Notes under the pieces: generated by a model
What the model saw: only the letters and a program-made list of their open reading frames with translations
What the model was told of the DNA's origin: nothing
Databases searched by the model: none
Assembly: GCF_014270035.1 (NCBI RefSeq)
Contig: NZ_JACNEP010000008.1
Coordinates: forward strand, 62,001 to 126,000
DNA length: 64,000 bases
DNA from: Neptunicella marina
GTDB taxonomy: Bacteria > Pseudomonadota > Gammaproteobacteria > Enterobacterales > Alteromonadaceae
Direction: 5' to 3'
In this document: piece by piece, positions 34,412 to 47,548 of the stretch
Position numbering within the stretch: the stretch's first letter is position 1
Layout: every line of letters starts with the position of its first letter
Made by a program: the position numbers and the translations under genes

Positions 34412-35238
34412 ATTGTAATTATACCATCAAATACATGTTCAACAGGTCCGGTCATTTTAACCACCTGATCGCGTCCTTGCCAACGAACTTTTAAACTGCC
34501 ACCCGGTAAATCAACTATGACATCGTTGCCCAGTTTACCCTGACTTTGTCCAACAACAACAGCTGCGCAGGCTCCGCTGCCACAGGCCAGTGTTTCACCA
34601 GCTCCGCGTTCAAACACGCGAAGTTTAATATGGTTGGGAGAAATGCACTGCATAAAACCCACATTTACCCCCTCAGGGAAACGTTCATGTTTTTCCAGTA
34701 AGGGGCCAAGTAACTCTACCGGAGCAGTATCAACGTCATCGACTTCCAACACACAATGCGGATTACCCATGGATACCGCGCCACAAAAAACCGTGTGTTC
34801 GTCGGCACGAATAATATAGGTGCCTTCTTCCTTGCCCGCTTTCATTGGAATCTGCGAAGGTTCAAATATGGGTTTGCCCATATTGACGGTAACCTGTCCG
34901 TCTTTTTCCAGATAAAGCACCATCTTACCGGCTTTAGTGCTAACCACAACTTTATTGCGATTGATTAAACCCTTGAGCTTAACAAAATGCGCGAAACAGC
35001 GCGCACCATTGCCACATTGTGATACTTCAGAGCCATCAGCATTAAATATTCTGTAGTGAAAATCCTGTTCAGGATCATAGGGAGGTTCGACCATTAATAG
35101 TTGATCGAAGCCAATGCCGAAATTACGATCGGCCAGCTTTTGAATTTTCTCTTTCGAGAAAAATACATTCTGGGTAACGTTGTCCACCACCATGAAGTCG
35201 TTACCCAGTCCATGCATTTTGGAAAAATGAATTTGCAT
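34408..35238 (-). CDS. dapF: Diaminopimelate epimerase
   Basis: Interconverts LL- and meso-diaminopimelate for lysine and peptidoglycan synthesis without a cofactor. The two catalytic cysteines lie in [10 protein letters not shown] and [25 protein letters not shown] opens the protein as in E. coli. 276 aa, typical. It sits between lysA (32-base gap upstream) and the DUF484 gene, so consecutive steps of the DAP–lysine branch are encoded together. Confidence 0.98.
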   Translation of the reverse strand: MQIHFSKMHGLGNDFMVVDNVTQNVFFSKEKIQKLADRNFGIGFDQLLMVEPPYDPEQDFHYRIFNADGSEVSQCGNGARCFAHFVKLKGLINRNKVVVSTKAGKMVLYLEKDGQVTVNMGKPIFEPSQIPMKAGKEEGTYIIRADEHTVFCGAVSMGNPHCVLEVDDVDTAPVELLGPLLEKHERFPEGVNVGFMQCISPNHIKLRVFERGAGETLACGSGACAAVVVGQSQGKLGNDVIVDLPGGSLKVRWQGRDQVVKMTGPVEHVFDGIITI

Positions 35239-35270
35239 CGAGACTACATATATATCTGGTTTTCTGTAGT

Positions 35271-36521
35271 CTACGGAATTTTATGCTCTCCTTTCCAGAG
35301 ATCTTTTAGATTTTCTCGTTCTCTGACCAAATGAATTTGCTTACCATCAATTAACACTTCGGCTGCACGGCAGCGGCTATTGTAGTTAGAGGACATGGTG
35401 AAACCGTAAGCGCCGGCGCTGCGTACCGCCAGATAATCGTCTGGTGCAATGGCTAATTCACGGTCTTTACCCAGAAAATCACCGGTTTCACAAACAGGGC
35501 CCACCACATCGTATAGCGCATTTTCACGTTGCTGTTCAGTGGATACCGGAATAATTTCCTGCCAAGCGGAATATAAAGCCGGACGCAATAAATCGTTCAT
35601 GGCGGCATCAACAATGGCGAAATTCTTTTCTTCACCTTGTTTAAGGAATTCGACTTTAGTGACCAGAATACCGGCATTGGCCATAATGGCGCGTCCCGGT
35701 TCAAATATGAGTGTTAATGATTCCCGACCTTGCATGCGTTCAGTTAATGCCGCTGCATAAGTTGCAGGACTTGGTGGCGTTTCATTGTTGTAAGTCACAC
35801 CTAATCCACCACCTACATCCAGATGAGAAATGACGATGCCAGACGCAGCAAGTTCATCAATTAATACTAACAATCTATCCAGTGCATCAACAAAAGGTTC
35901 TGTGCTGGTTAGCTGTGAGCCGATATGACAGTCCATGCCAGTGATTTTTAAATGACTCATGGTTGCAGCCTGGCGGTAAGTGGCAATGGCTTGCTCGCGG
36001 GCGATACCAAATTTATTGGCTTTTAAACCGGTAGAAATATAGGGATGCGTTTTGGCATCCACATCCGGATTGATACGCAGTGAGATGGGCGCAACTTTAT
36101 TGAGCTGTGCAGCGACTTTATTAATGCGTTCCAGTTCTGGAATCGACTCGACATTGAAGCATTTAATTCCTTGTTCCAGTGCGTAAGCAATTTCCTGTTC
36201 GGTTTTGGCTACACCAGAGAAAACCACTTTGCTGGCATCGCCCCCTGCTTCCAATACGCGTGCTAATTCGCCACCAGACACAATGTCAAAACCTGAGCCT
36301 AATTTAGCCAAAACCGATAATACGCCAATGTTGGAATTGGCTTTAACGGCATAACAAATTAAATGCGGATGGGTACCCACTGCCTGATCAAATGCCTGCC
36401 AGTGACGTTCAATCGTTGCGCGGGAATAGATATAACATGGTGTCTGGTGTTGACCGACAATGTCCTTCACAGAAACATCTTCGACCATTAACTGATTGTT
36501 TTTATAAGTAAAATGATCCAC
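35271..36521 (-). CDS. lysA: Diaminopimelate decarboxylase
   Basis: PLP enzyme that makes L-lysine from meso-diaminopimelate. The PLP-binding lysine is in CYAVKANSN, the phosphate-binding stretch is [15 protein letters not shown], and the active-site cysteine lies in [11 protein letters not shown]. 416 aa. The start is GTG at 36521, with AGGA 9 bases upstream inside the end of lptM; the lptM stop (36524) is two bases away. It is upstream of dapF in one operon. Confidence 0.97.
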   Translation of the reverse strand: MDHFTYKNNQLMVEDVSVKDIVGQHQTPCYIYSRATIERHWQAFDQAVGTHPHLICYAVKANSNIGVLSVLAKLGSGFDIVSGGELARVLEAGGDASKVVFSGVAKTEQEIAYALEQGIKCFNVESIPELERINKVAAQLNKVAPISLRINPDVDAKTHPYISTGLKANKFGIAREQAIATYRQAATMSHLKITGMDCHIGSQLTSTEPFVDALDRLLVLIDELAASGIVISHLDVGGGLGVTYNNETPPSPATYAAALTERMQGRESLTLIFEPGRAIMANAGILVTKVEFLKQGEEKNFAIVDAAMNDLLRPALYSAWQEIIPVSTEQQRENALYDVVGPVCETGDFLGKDRELAIAPDDYLAVRSAGAYGFTMSSNYNSRCRAAEVLIDGKQIHLVRERENLKDLWKGEHKIP

Positions 36522-36523
36522 GA

Positions 36524-36685
36524 CTATGATTCCTTTTTATCACTGTTTTCTGTTGTTGGCGGCTGTGATTGTTGATTGGTTTTTGCCGGTTCAGGCAAAA
36601 ACAGAGGACCTTTCTGGCCACATCCCGATAGTGAGATGCAGATAAATGACAGGCCTGTCAGATAAAGGAGTCGTGCTTTTTTCAT
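36524..36685 (-). CDS. lptM: LPS-assembly lipoprotein LptM (YifL)
   Basis: A 53-aa lipoprotein that helps the LptD/LptE translocon mature. The signal peptide and lipobox LSGC give Cys22, directly followed by the family signature GQKGPLFLPEP. The start is the ATG at 36685; a longer reading to 36745 would place 20 residues before the signal peptide and is not credible. The first gene of the lysA–dapF–xerC group. In enteric genomes cyaY lies divergently beside it; here an HD-GYP regulator takes that place. Confidence 0.92.
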   Translation of the reverse strand: MKKARLLYLTGLSFICISLSGCGQKGPLFLPEPAKTNQQSQPPTTENSDKKES

Positions 36686-36787
36686 ATTCGGTTTCGGTTC
36701 AGTTTTAGCTGGCCCACATGATGACATGAGAGCCGCTAAAATCAATCAAAGAAACATGAATATCATAGAATAAATAACAAATTATTA

Positions 36788-37816
36788 TTAAAATCGCTCA
36801 TTTTTATGAATATTTATTTCCATCTCTTCATCATCCTCATGTGCATCCCAGCTATTTTTGATTGCTCTGATTTCAGGCAGGATTTGCATAAAAATACTGA
36901 CTAATCTTGGATCGAAATGACTACCGGCGCTTTCCTGAATAGTTTTGACTGACTCTTCAACACTCCATGCTTCTTTGTATGGACGTTTCATGGTCAGTGC
37001 ATCAAATACATCAGCAATAGCGACTATCCTCGCTGATTCAGGAATGTCTTCACCTGCAAGTCCGTCCGGATAGCCGCTGCCATCCCACTTTTCATGATGA
37101 CGCAGTGCGACTTCGGCAGCCAGTTTAAACACCGGCGCCCGGCTTTTGCTTAGAATGTTATAACCCATAGTGGTATGCGTGCGCATCACGGCCCATTCAG
37201 ACGCATTTAACTTAGCCGGTTTACGTAAAATAGAGCCGGGTATACCCATTTTTCCGGTGTCATGCATTGGGGCGGCAAGCTCAAGTTGTCTTGCATCATT
37301 AACATCCCAGCCACAGGCTATTGCAATTGCACGGGCATAAGCGGCCATTCGCCAAATATGTACACCCGTATCCAGATCATTGTAATGCCCGGCAGTTCCG
37401 AGCATGTAAATGGCATCCTGATAAGACTGTTTTAACTGGCTGGCACGAACCAGTGACAGATGAATCCTGACTCTGGCTTTTACGATTGGCGGAGAAATTG
37501 GTTTGGTAAGGTAATCAACTGCACCGATATTTAAACCGGTCGCCTCGTCGCCTACCTGGGATAAACTGGTCACAAATATAACCGGTATATGTTCGGTATC
37601 GGGGTGTTCACTTAATGCCTGACAAGCCTGATAACCATTCATTACCGGCATATCGATATCCATCAAAATAAGCCCTGGTTTTTGTTTTTTAGCCACTTCC
37701 AGCGCTTCATGGCCGTTCAGTGCAAATACCAATCGGTACTCTTTGGCTAAAACCTGGCGCATGGCGGCCAGATTTTGCGGTTCATCATCAACAATTAGTA
37801 TAAGTTCACTATCCAT
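36788..37816 (-). CDS. REC–HD-GYP response regulator, probable c-di-GMP phosphodiesterase
   Basis: A 342-aa response regulator. The receiver has D53 in LILMDIDMP and the switch lysine in DYLTKPI. The HD-GYP domain has H185-D186 in HDTGKMGIP, H240-H241 in HHEKWDGSGYP and further metal ligands in RIVAIADVFDALT; such domains hydrolyse cyclic di-GMP to pGpG or GMP. It lies only three bases after the hybrid kinase gene and is very likely its output partner, phosphorylated through the kinase HPt domain. Confidence 0.93.
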   Translation of the reverse strand: MDSELILIVDDEPQNLAAMRQVLAKEYRLVFALNGHEALEVAKKQKPGLILMDIDMPVMNGYQACQALSEHPDTEHIPVIFVTSLSQVGDEATGLNIGAVDYLTKPISPPIVKARVRIHLSLVRASQLKQSYQDAIYMLGTAGHYNDLDTGVHIWRMAAYARAIAIACGWDVNDARQLELAAPMHDTGKMGIPGSILRKPAKLNASEWAVMRTHTTMGYNILSKSRAPVFKLAAEVALRHHEKWDGSGYPDGLAGEDIPESARIVAIADVFDALTMKRPYKEAWSVEESVKTIQESAGSHFDPRLVSIFMQILPEIRAIKNSWDAHEDDEEMEINIHKNERF

Positions 37817-37819
37817 AAA

Positions 37820-41650
<3,831 letters not shown>

Positions 41651-41868
41651 CCAGTGTGCTCCTTGGCGTTACGATAAATTGGATTGTTGAACCTAAAAAA
41701 TTCCTAATCTCAATCATTCAATCTAGTTCAGCAAATATCAGGCTGCAAATTTGTGGACGGGGAGTGATAGTGATGGCGGAAAATTGAATGATGTCATGTT
41801 AAGCTGATAGCGTATAAAACCTTACATTTTTTGCATATTTAACTAGCGCGAAAGTGTGCGATTAGCAC

Positions 41869-41874
41869 TATAAT
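41869..41874 (+). promoter_or_regulatory. Probable -10 element of speB–speA
   Basis: A perfect TATAAT overlaps the ATG at 41873. If used, transcription starts near 41881, which rules that ATG out and supports the downstream start at 41906. No convincing -35 is seen. Confidence 0.45.
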
Positions 41875-41905
41875 GGCGCCACATTTTTTAGTCGGAATGA
41901 ATGTT

Positions 41906-42805
41906 ATGTTACCCATTTCTTTACAAGCTCCATCAATGCCTTATCACATGGCGGATTCCGCCGATGAATTGAGTGCAAATGGCTTGTATTTAATTGGTTT
42001 TGGCTTTGACGGAACAGCCTGTTTTCGCAAAGGTACTCGTCACGGCCCTGATGCATTACGTGATGTGTCGGAAGATATAGAAAGCTTTTCACCTTACCAA
42101 AATCTGGATTTAGAAGATTGCCAATTCAATGATTTGGGTAATTTGAGTCTGGGTGACTCTGATGACGCTGAACAACAGTGGCAACATGCCAGTGATGATT
42201 TTGAACGTTTATTTGCGTCTGCTGAACTGGCAAAAAACAAGATTAAAGTGATTACCTTAGGTGGTGAGCATTCGATTTCTTATGCACCGATTAAAACTTA
42301 TCTGGCTGAATACCCGGATATGGTGTTGATTCATCTGGATGCGCATGCCGACTTACGTGATGGTTATTTAGGTTATCACTTTTCACATGCCTCGATTATT
42401 CGTCGGGCACTGGATCATTTTGGCTCAGGGCATGAGCTGATTCAGTATGGCATTCGTTCCGGTACCAAAGAAGAGTACCAATGGATGCGTGAAAATAAGA
42501 CAGTGCGCACCAGTCGTGAGGACTTTTTGCAGTCTGTACGCGATATTCCGGCTAATCGCCCTGTCTATTTAACTTTTGATTTAGATTATTTTGATCCGGG
42601 AATTTTCCCGGGAACCGGTACTCCTGAGCCAGGTGGTGAAGATTTCCATTCATTTATTAAGTTAATAAAAATCCTGGCTGAAAAGAATTTTGTTGGAGCC
42701 GATGTTGTTGAGCTGTCACCTGAAATTGACTCATCAGGTAACAGTGCTGTTTTTGCTGCAAAAGTTGTACGGGAGCTGATCCTGTGCATGACCAAGGGGA
42801 GATAA
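41906..42805 (+). CDS. speB: Agmatinase/ureohydrolase SpeB
   Basis: Mn-dependent ureohydrolase; next to arginine decarboxylase it most likely splits agmatine to putrescine and urea. Metal ligands are in GGEHSISY, HLDAHADLRD and TFDLDYFDPG. I chose ATG 41906 (MLPISLQAPS, 299 aa), 9 bases after GGA; the ATG at 41873 lies inside a likely -10 box and 41897 has GGA too close. The speA start follows 4 bases after its stop. Substrate is from context; an arginase role is less likely. Confidence 0.88.
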   Translation: MLPISLQAPSMPYHMADSADELSANGLYLIGFGFDGTACFRKGTRHGPDALRDVSEDIESFSPYQNLDLEDCQFNDLGNLSLGDSDDAEQQWQHASDDFERLFASAELAKNKIKVITLGGEHSISYAPIKTYLAEYPDMVLIHLDAHADLRDGYLGYHFSHASIIRRALDHFGSGHELIQYGIRSGTKEEYQWMRENKTVRTSREDFLQSVRDIPANRPVYLTFDLDYFDPGIFPGTGTPEPGGEDFHSFIKLIKILAEKNFVGADVVELSPEIDSSGNSAVFAAKVVRELILCMTKGR

Positions 42806-42809
42806 AATC

Positions 42810-44729
42810 TTGGCAGATTGGACAATTGATGATGCTGAACGTATATACCGTGTAAATCGCTGGGGGGCGGGGTATTTTACCATTGGTGACAATGGTAATT
42901 TACATATCACACCTGATCTGGCGAATCCGGATATTCGTATTGATTTCAACTCAGTGATTGAAGAAATCAAACAAGAAGGCATTCAGTTTCCGGTTGTTGT
43001 GCGTTTTCACGACATTCTTCGTTCTCAGGTGGCTTGTTTAAACAAAGCATTCCGCGAAAATATTGAAGAAGCCGAGTACCAAGGCAAATACATGGGGGTG
43101 TATCCGGTTAAAGTAAACCAGATGCGCGAAGTGGTCGAAGAAATTGTTGATGCGGGCGAACCATTTAACTATGGCTTAGAGGCTGGCTCAAAAGCCGAAT
43201 TGATCACGGCACTTGCCTACAATACCAATGAAGACTCTTTAACTATTTTAAATGGTTATAAAGATGAAGAGTTTATGCGACTTGCTTTGTTAGGCCGTAA
43301 ATTGGGTCGCAAAATTATTGTCGTAGTAGAAAAATTCTCAGAGTTAATCTCACTGGTTAAAATCTCCAAAGAGCTGGATATCGAGCCGTTGATTGGCTTG
43401 CGTTCAAAAATGACAGTCAAGGGACGTGGCAAGTGGGAAAGTTCAGGTGGTGACCGCGCTAAATTCGGTTTAACGATTGCTGAAATTATCAATGCCGCCG
43501 GTTACTTGCGTGATAACGGTCTGTTGCACTGTTTGAAATTATTGCACTTCCATATTGGTAGCCAGTTAACTGACATACGTTCAGTCAAAGAAGCCGTCAG
43601 TGAAGGTGCACGCATTTATGCAGAGTTATATCGCATGGGTGTGCCACTGGAATATGTTGATGTCGGTGGTGGATTAGGCATTGACTATGATGGCAGTCAA
43701 AGCACCAATGATTCATCGCGTAATTACAACATGCAGGAATATGTTGCTGACGTTGTTTACGGCATCAAAGAAGTTTGTGATCTGGAAAATGTGCCACATC
43801 CTAATTTGGTCAGCGAAAGTGGCCGCGCCATTACCGCACACCACAGTTGTGTGGTGACACAAATTGTGGGCGAAATTAAAAGTTCGAGCGGTAATCTGGA
43901 TACCTCATATAAGGAAGATGAACACGTATTTGTTACCAACATGCGTGATTTGGCTGATTCATTGCCGGAAGCCGATAATATTCAGGAAATTTTTAATGAT
44001 GCATCGCAATATAAAGAGCAGGGAATTGATGCGTTTAAATTGCGTGTACTGGGCTTAGAAGAGCTAGCCAAAATAGAAACGCTCTACTGGCAGATAATGC
44101 AACAGGTACAAATGAAAGTGAGTACACAGGAGTTTGTACCTGAGGAAATGCAGGAGCTGGATTACAACCTGTCGTCACAGTATTTATGCAACTTCTCAGT
44201 GTTCCAGTCTGCCGCCGATACCTGGGCGATAGATCAAGTTTTACCTGTTGTGCCACTCACTCGCATGAACGAGCGTCCAACGGTTAACTGTTCATTGGTA
44301 GACATTACCTGTGACAGTGACGGTAAAATCGATCAGTTTGTTAGTGATAACGGTTTAGCTGATGTGATCCCAATGCATAAGTTGAATCCGGGTGAAGATT
44401 ATTTTATCGGTCTGTTTTTAACCGGCGCCTATCAGGACGTAATGGGTGATATGCATAACCTGTTTGGCCGCTTAAATGAAGTTCATATATTCAGTTATGA
44501 TGATGATCCGGAAGACTTTTATATTGAAGAGTTTGTGCGTGGTTCGTCGGTAGAAGATGTGTTATCGATTATGCAGTATAACCCCACCGCCATGGCGCAG
44601 GATGTAAAACGCATGATTGATAAACGTGTTGCCAGTGGCGATATTAAACCGCGTGAAGGCGTGAAATGGACTGACTTCTATGAAGCGTGTCTGGCTGGCT
44701 ACACTTACCTTAAACCGGTAAAAAAATAA
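42810..44729 (+). CDS. speA: Biosynthetic arginine decarboxylase
   Basis: PLP- and Mg-dependent enzyme that converts arginine to agmatine for putrescine synthesis. 639 aa of the SpeA type: MADWTIDDAERIYRVNRWG opens it as in the E. coli enzyme, the PLP lysine is in GVYPVKVNQM, and GSQLTDIRSVKEAV, VDVGGGLGIDYDG and LVSESGRAITA follow. The start is TTG at 42810 with a very strong AAGGGGAG 8 bases before it, inside the end of speB, so the two are co-translated. A strong terminator follows. Confidence 0.97.
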   Translation: MADWTIDDAERIYRVNRWGAGYFTIGDNGNLHITPDLANPDIRIDFNSVIEEIKQEGIQFPVVVRFHDILRSQVACLNKAFRENIEEAEYQGKYMGVYPVKVNQMREVVEEIVDAGEPFNYGLEAGSKAELITALAYNTNEDSLTILNGYKDEEFMRLALLGRKLGRKIIVVVEKFSELISLVKISKELDIEPLIGLRSKMTVKGRGKWESSGGDRAKFGLTIAEIINAAGYLRDNGLLHCLKLLHFHIGSQLTDIRSVKEAVSEGARIYAELYRMGVPLEYVDVGGGLGIDYDGSQSTNDSSRNYNMQEYVADVVYGIKEVCDLENVPHPNLVSESGRAITAHHSCVVTQIVGEIKSSSGNLDTSYKEDEHVFVTNMRDLADSLPEADNIQEIFNDASQYKEQGIDAFKLRVLGLEELAKIETLYWQIMQQVQMKVSTQEFVPEEMQELDYNLSSQYLCNFSVFQSAADTWAIDQVLPVVPLTRMNERPTVNCSLVDITCDSDGKIDQFVSDNGLADVIPMHKLNPGEDYFIGLFLTGAYQDVMGDMHNLFGRLNEVHIFSYDDDPEDFYIEEFVRGSSVEDVLSIMQYNPTAMAQDVKRMIDKRVASGDIKPREGVKWTDFYEACLAGYTYLKPVKK

Positions 44730-44743
44730 TTATTCTTAATAAG

Positions 44744-44778
44744 AAAAGCCCTGTGTATTCAAATGCACAGGGCTTTTT
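44744..44778 (+). terminator. Intrinsic terminator after speA
   Basis: A 12-base stem (AAAAGCCCTGTG with its complement) closes a 10-base loop and is followed by a T-run, 15 bases past the speA stop. Confidence 0.92.
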
Positions 44779-44868
44779 TATATTTATTCGAAGTCAGTTC
44801 CGTTTTACGCGCATATTTTACTGCAATAGCAGATACACTAATGTACATGGTCTTTTTAGATTAACCCT

Positions 44869-46221
44869 ATGTGTGCATTATCTCATTATCAGCAAGCAAG
44901 ATTGACTCGTGACCCGCGATTTGATGGGCAATTTTTTATTGCGGTGAAATCTACCGGCATTTTTTGCCGGCCGGTGTGTCCGGCACGTTTACCTAAAGAG
45001 TCGAATGTTGAATACTTTGAATTGGCCAGCCAGGCATTAGAGCACGGATATCGTCCCTGTCTGCGCTGCCGCCCTGACAGCGCCCCTCATTCTTATGCGT
45101 GGAAAGGCATAGATACCACAGTGGAACGGGCACTGAGATTATTGTCGGACTATCCACATCTAAGCATTGAAAATATTGCGGAGAAACTGGGTATTAGCGA
45201 TCGTTATCTGCGCAAGTTATTCAAAAGCAAAATAGGGTTAACTGCTAAACAGTTTCAGCTCAATCAGCAGTTATTGTTCGCCAAAAAATTGTTGCAGGAA
45301 ACGACTATGTCGGTTGAACAGGTTGCGCAAAGCACGGGGTTGCAATCAGCAAGGCGATTGCAGGAGTTAATGCAACGCAGTCTACGTTTAACCCCACGTC
45401 AATTAAGGCGTAAAGCTAGTAATGTACCAACAGGAATTATTGTTCTTGAAATGCCATATCGTCCGCCTTATTGCTGGGCACACATGCGTGATTTTCTTGC
45501 ACGCCGGGCGGTAGCGGGAAGTGAGTGGGTAGATGAAAAAAGTTATGCAAGATTGTTTCGATTTGCACAAACACAGGGGTGGTTTAAAGCGACACATCAG
45601 CCACAACGGAACAGTTTTTCTCTTGAAATTGAGCTAACGGATTTAAGCTGTTTAAAACCCCTGCTGGCCAATATACGACGTCTATTTGATTTGGATGCAG
45701 ACATGTCAGTCATTGAACAGCAATTATTAAAAACGGGCTTTCCAGTGGATAAGTTATTACATGGCTTACGTTTACCTGGTGTTTGGTCTGCTTTTGAAGC
45801 GGGTTGCCGTGCTGTGTTGGGGCAGCAGGTATCGGTAACGGCGGCGATAAATCAACTAATTTTGCTGGTCGACACCTTGGGTGAGCAAACCGCCCGTGGA
45901 AAACTTTTCCCGACAGCAGAGCAAATAAAAGAAGCCGATTTAAGTTTTTTACGTATGCCTAATGCACGACGCGAAACTTTAAAAGCGCTGGCGGGTTTTT
46001 GCGTTGAACAGCCCGATGCGGATGTGCAGCAATGGCTTTCAATTAAGGGAATCGGTCCCTGGACGGTGGATTACACAAAAATGCGTGGGTTATCAAATCC
46101 CGATATTTATCTCGGCGGTGATTTGGTAATTAAGAAACAAACTGAACACATGCAGTTTGAAGCGGATAATGCGGCGCCCTGGCGCAGTTATTTAACCTTA
46201 CAATTATGGAATCAGGCATGA
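44869..46221 (+). CDS. Ada–AlkA fusion: methylphosphotriester sensor and 3-methyladenine glycosylase
   Basis: A 450-aa fusion. Residues 1–80 are the Ada zinc domain with four cysteines C33, C37, C64, C67 (FCRPVCPAR, CLRC); C33 would accept methyl groups from phosphotriesters. An AraC-type HTH follows (to about 180), then AlkA-N and the HhH-GPD glycosylase with GIGPWTVDYTKMRG and catalytic D418 in GGDLVIKK. It thus senses alkyl damage, activates genes and removes 3-methyladenine. It heads an operon with ogt (ATGA overlap) and an EamA transporter. Expression is expected to rise on methylation; the operator was not identified. Confidence 0.92.
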   Translation: MCALSHYQQARLTRDPRFDGQFFIAVKSTGIFCRPVCPARLPKESNVEYFELASQALEHGYRPCLRCRPDSAPHSYAWKGIDTTVERALRLLSDYPHLSIENIAEKLGISDRYLRKLFKSKIGLTAKQFQLNQQLLFAKKLLQETTMSVEQVAQSTGLQSARRLQELMQRSLRLTPRQLRRKASNVPTGIIVLEMPYRPPYCWAHMRDFLARRAVAGSEWVDEKSYARLFRFAQTQGWFKATHQPQRNSFSLEIELTDLSCLKPLLANIRRLFDLDADMSVIEQQLLKTGFPVDKLLHGLRLPGVWSAFEAGCRAVLGQQVSVTAAINQLILLVDTLGEQTARGKLFPTAEQIKEADLSFLRMPNARRETLKALAGFCVEQPDADVQQWLSIKGIGPWTVDYTKMRGLSNPDIYLGGDLVIKKQTEHMQFEADNAAPWRSYLTLQLWNQA

Positions 46222-46667
46222 ACATCGATTTTCTGCAGACCCCAATTGGCAAACTTGAAATAAAAGCCTCTGAAACCGGCGTGCATAGTATTTTATTTGT
46301 CGATAGCCAGCCAGAGAAAGTATCTCCCAGTAACCTGACTGATGAAGCATGTCGTCAATTAAATGAATATTTTAATGGAAAACGACGCACCTTTGATTTG
46401 CCTTTAGCTGCCAAAGGTACCGATTTTCAGCAGCGCGTCTGGCAGGCGTTAAGCACGATTCCATTTGGTGATACTGTTAGTTACGCATATATAGCGAACG
46501 CTATAGGTAAGCCAGCAGCAGCGAGAGCTGTTGGAGCTGCTAACGGGAAAAACCCATTATCGATAGTTGTGCCTTGTCATCGTATTATCGGTGCTAATGG
46601 CAATCTGACCGGTTACGCTGGTGGACTAGAACGAAAAGCCTATTTACTCAACCTGGAACAAGCATGA
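46218..46667 (+). CDS. ogt: Methylated-DNA–protein cysteine methyltransferase
   Basis: Suicide repair protein that takes the O6-alkyl group from guanine. The acceptor is C120 in VPCHRIIG; RVWQALSTIPFGDTVSYAYIA and ARAVGAANGKNP are the DNA-binding and arginine-finger regions. The ATG at 46218 overlaps the preceding stop (ATGA); an ATG at 46206 would add four residues and is less likely. 149 aa, normal for the family. Confidence 0.95.
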   Translation: MNIDFLQTPIGKLEIKASETGVHSILFVDSQPEKVSPSNLTDEACRQLNEYFNGKRRTFDLPLAAKGTDFQQRVWQALSTIPFGDTVSYAYIANAIGKPAAARAVGAANGKNPLSIVVPCHRIIGANGNLTGYAGGLERKAYLLNLEQA

Positions 46668-47548
46668 ACACCATTAGCACGCTGGAATTAATTTTATTGT
46701 CTGCGATGTGGGGCGCATCATTTTTATTTATGCGTGAAGCGTCGCCACAATTTGGACCAGTGGCGCTGATTATGCTGAGGACAGCAATAGCGACTTTGTT
46801 TTTGTTGCCATTTTTACTGGTATCCCGTCAGGTTAAAGATTGTGTATTGCACTGGAAAGCTATTTGTATGGTAGGACTGGTTAATACCGCTATTCCATTT
46901 TGTCTATTTGCTTTTGCAACATTGACTCTGGGGGCGGGATACACCTCGATTATTAATGCTTGTGCACCGATGTTTGCGGCCATTATCGCCTTTTTCTGGC
47001 TCGGACAACGCTTAACCCGTTCTGCGATTGTTGGTTTGGTGATAGGGTTTAGCGGCGTAGTGGTTTTGGTGAGTGGGGATCACGGACAGCTTACTGAAAA
47101 TATTGCCTTGCCTGTATTGGCCGGCTTAGGTGCGACAGCCTTGTATGGTTTGGCTGTTTGTATGACTAAACATTATTTAACCGGTGTGCGTTCTTTAGCG
47201 ATTGCAACCGGCAGTCAGCTGTTTTCTGCCATTATCTTATTGCCTTTTGCAGTCTTCACCTGGCCTGAAACCGCCCCTTCTTCAAAAGCCTGGTGGCAGA
47301 TTTGTGCATTAGGCATTGCCTGCACAGGTTTTGCTTATATTCTGTATTTTCGTTTGATTGCCAATGTGGGTATTAGTAAAGCGGTGTCGGTGGCTTATTT
47401 AGTGCCATTATTTGGTATTGTGTGGGGGGCACTTTTTTTAGGTGAAGTGATTAGTGTGGATATGATCATGGGCGGTCTGACTATCTTGCTTGGCGTGAGC
47501 CTGACCACCGGATTATGGCAAAGGAAACGTCTTCAGACCGCTAAATAA
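46664..47548 (+). CDS. EamA/DMT-family transporter
   Basis: A 294-aa inner-membrane transporter with ten helices in two EamA repeats (LELILLSAMWGASFLFMREASP; then GLGATALYGLAVCMTKHYL). Its ATG overlaps the ogt stop, so it belongs to the alkylation-repair operon, perhaps exporting toxic metabolites, though no substrate is known. Its last 16 bases overlap the convergent diguanylate cyclase gene. Confidence 0.85.
   Translation: MNTISTLELILLSAMWGASFLFMREASPQFGPVALIMLRTAIATLFLLPFLLVSRQVKDCVLHWKAICMVGLVNTAIPFCLFAFATLTLGAGYTSIINACAPMFAAIIAFFWLGQRLTRSAIVGLVIGFSGVVVLVSGDHGQLTENIALPVLAGLGATALYGLAVCMTKHYLTGVRSLAIATGSQLFSAIILLPFAVFTWPETAPSSKAWWQICALGIACTGFAYILYFRLIANVGISKAVSVAYLVPLFGIVWGALFLGEVISVDMIMGGLTILLGVSLTTGLWQRKRLQTAK

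Noticed and set aside
41873-41905. Longer SpeB start at ATG 41873
   Set aside because: That ATG lies inside a perfect TATAAT and has no ribosome-binding site; the ATG at 41906 fits better.
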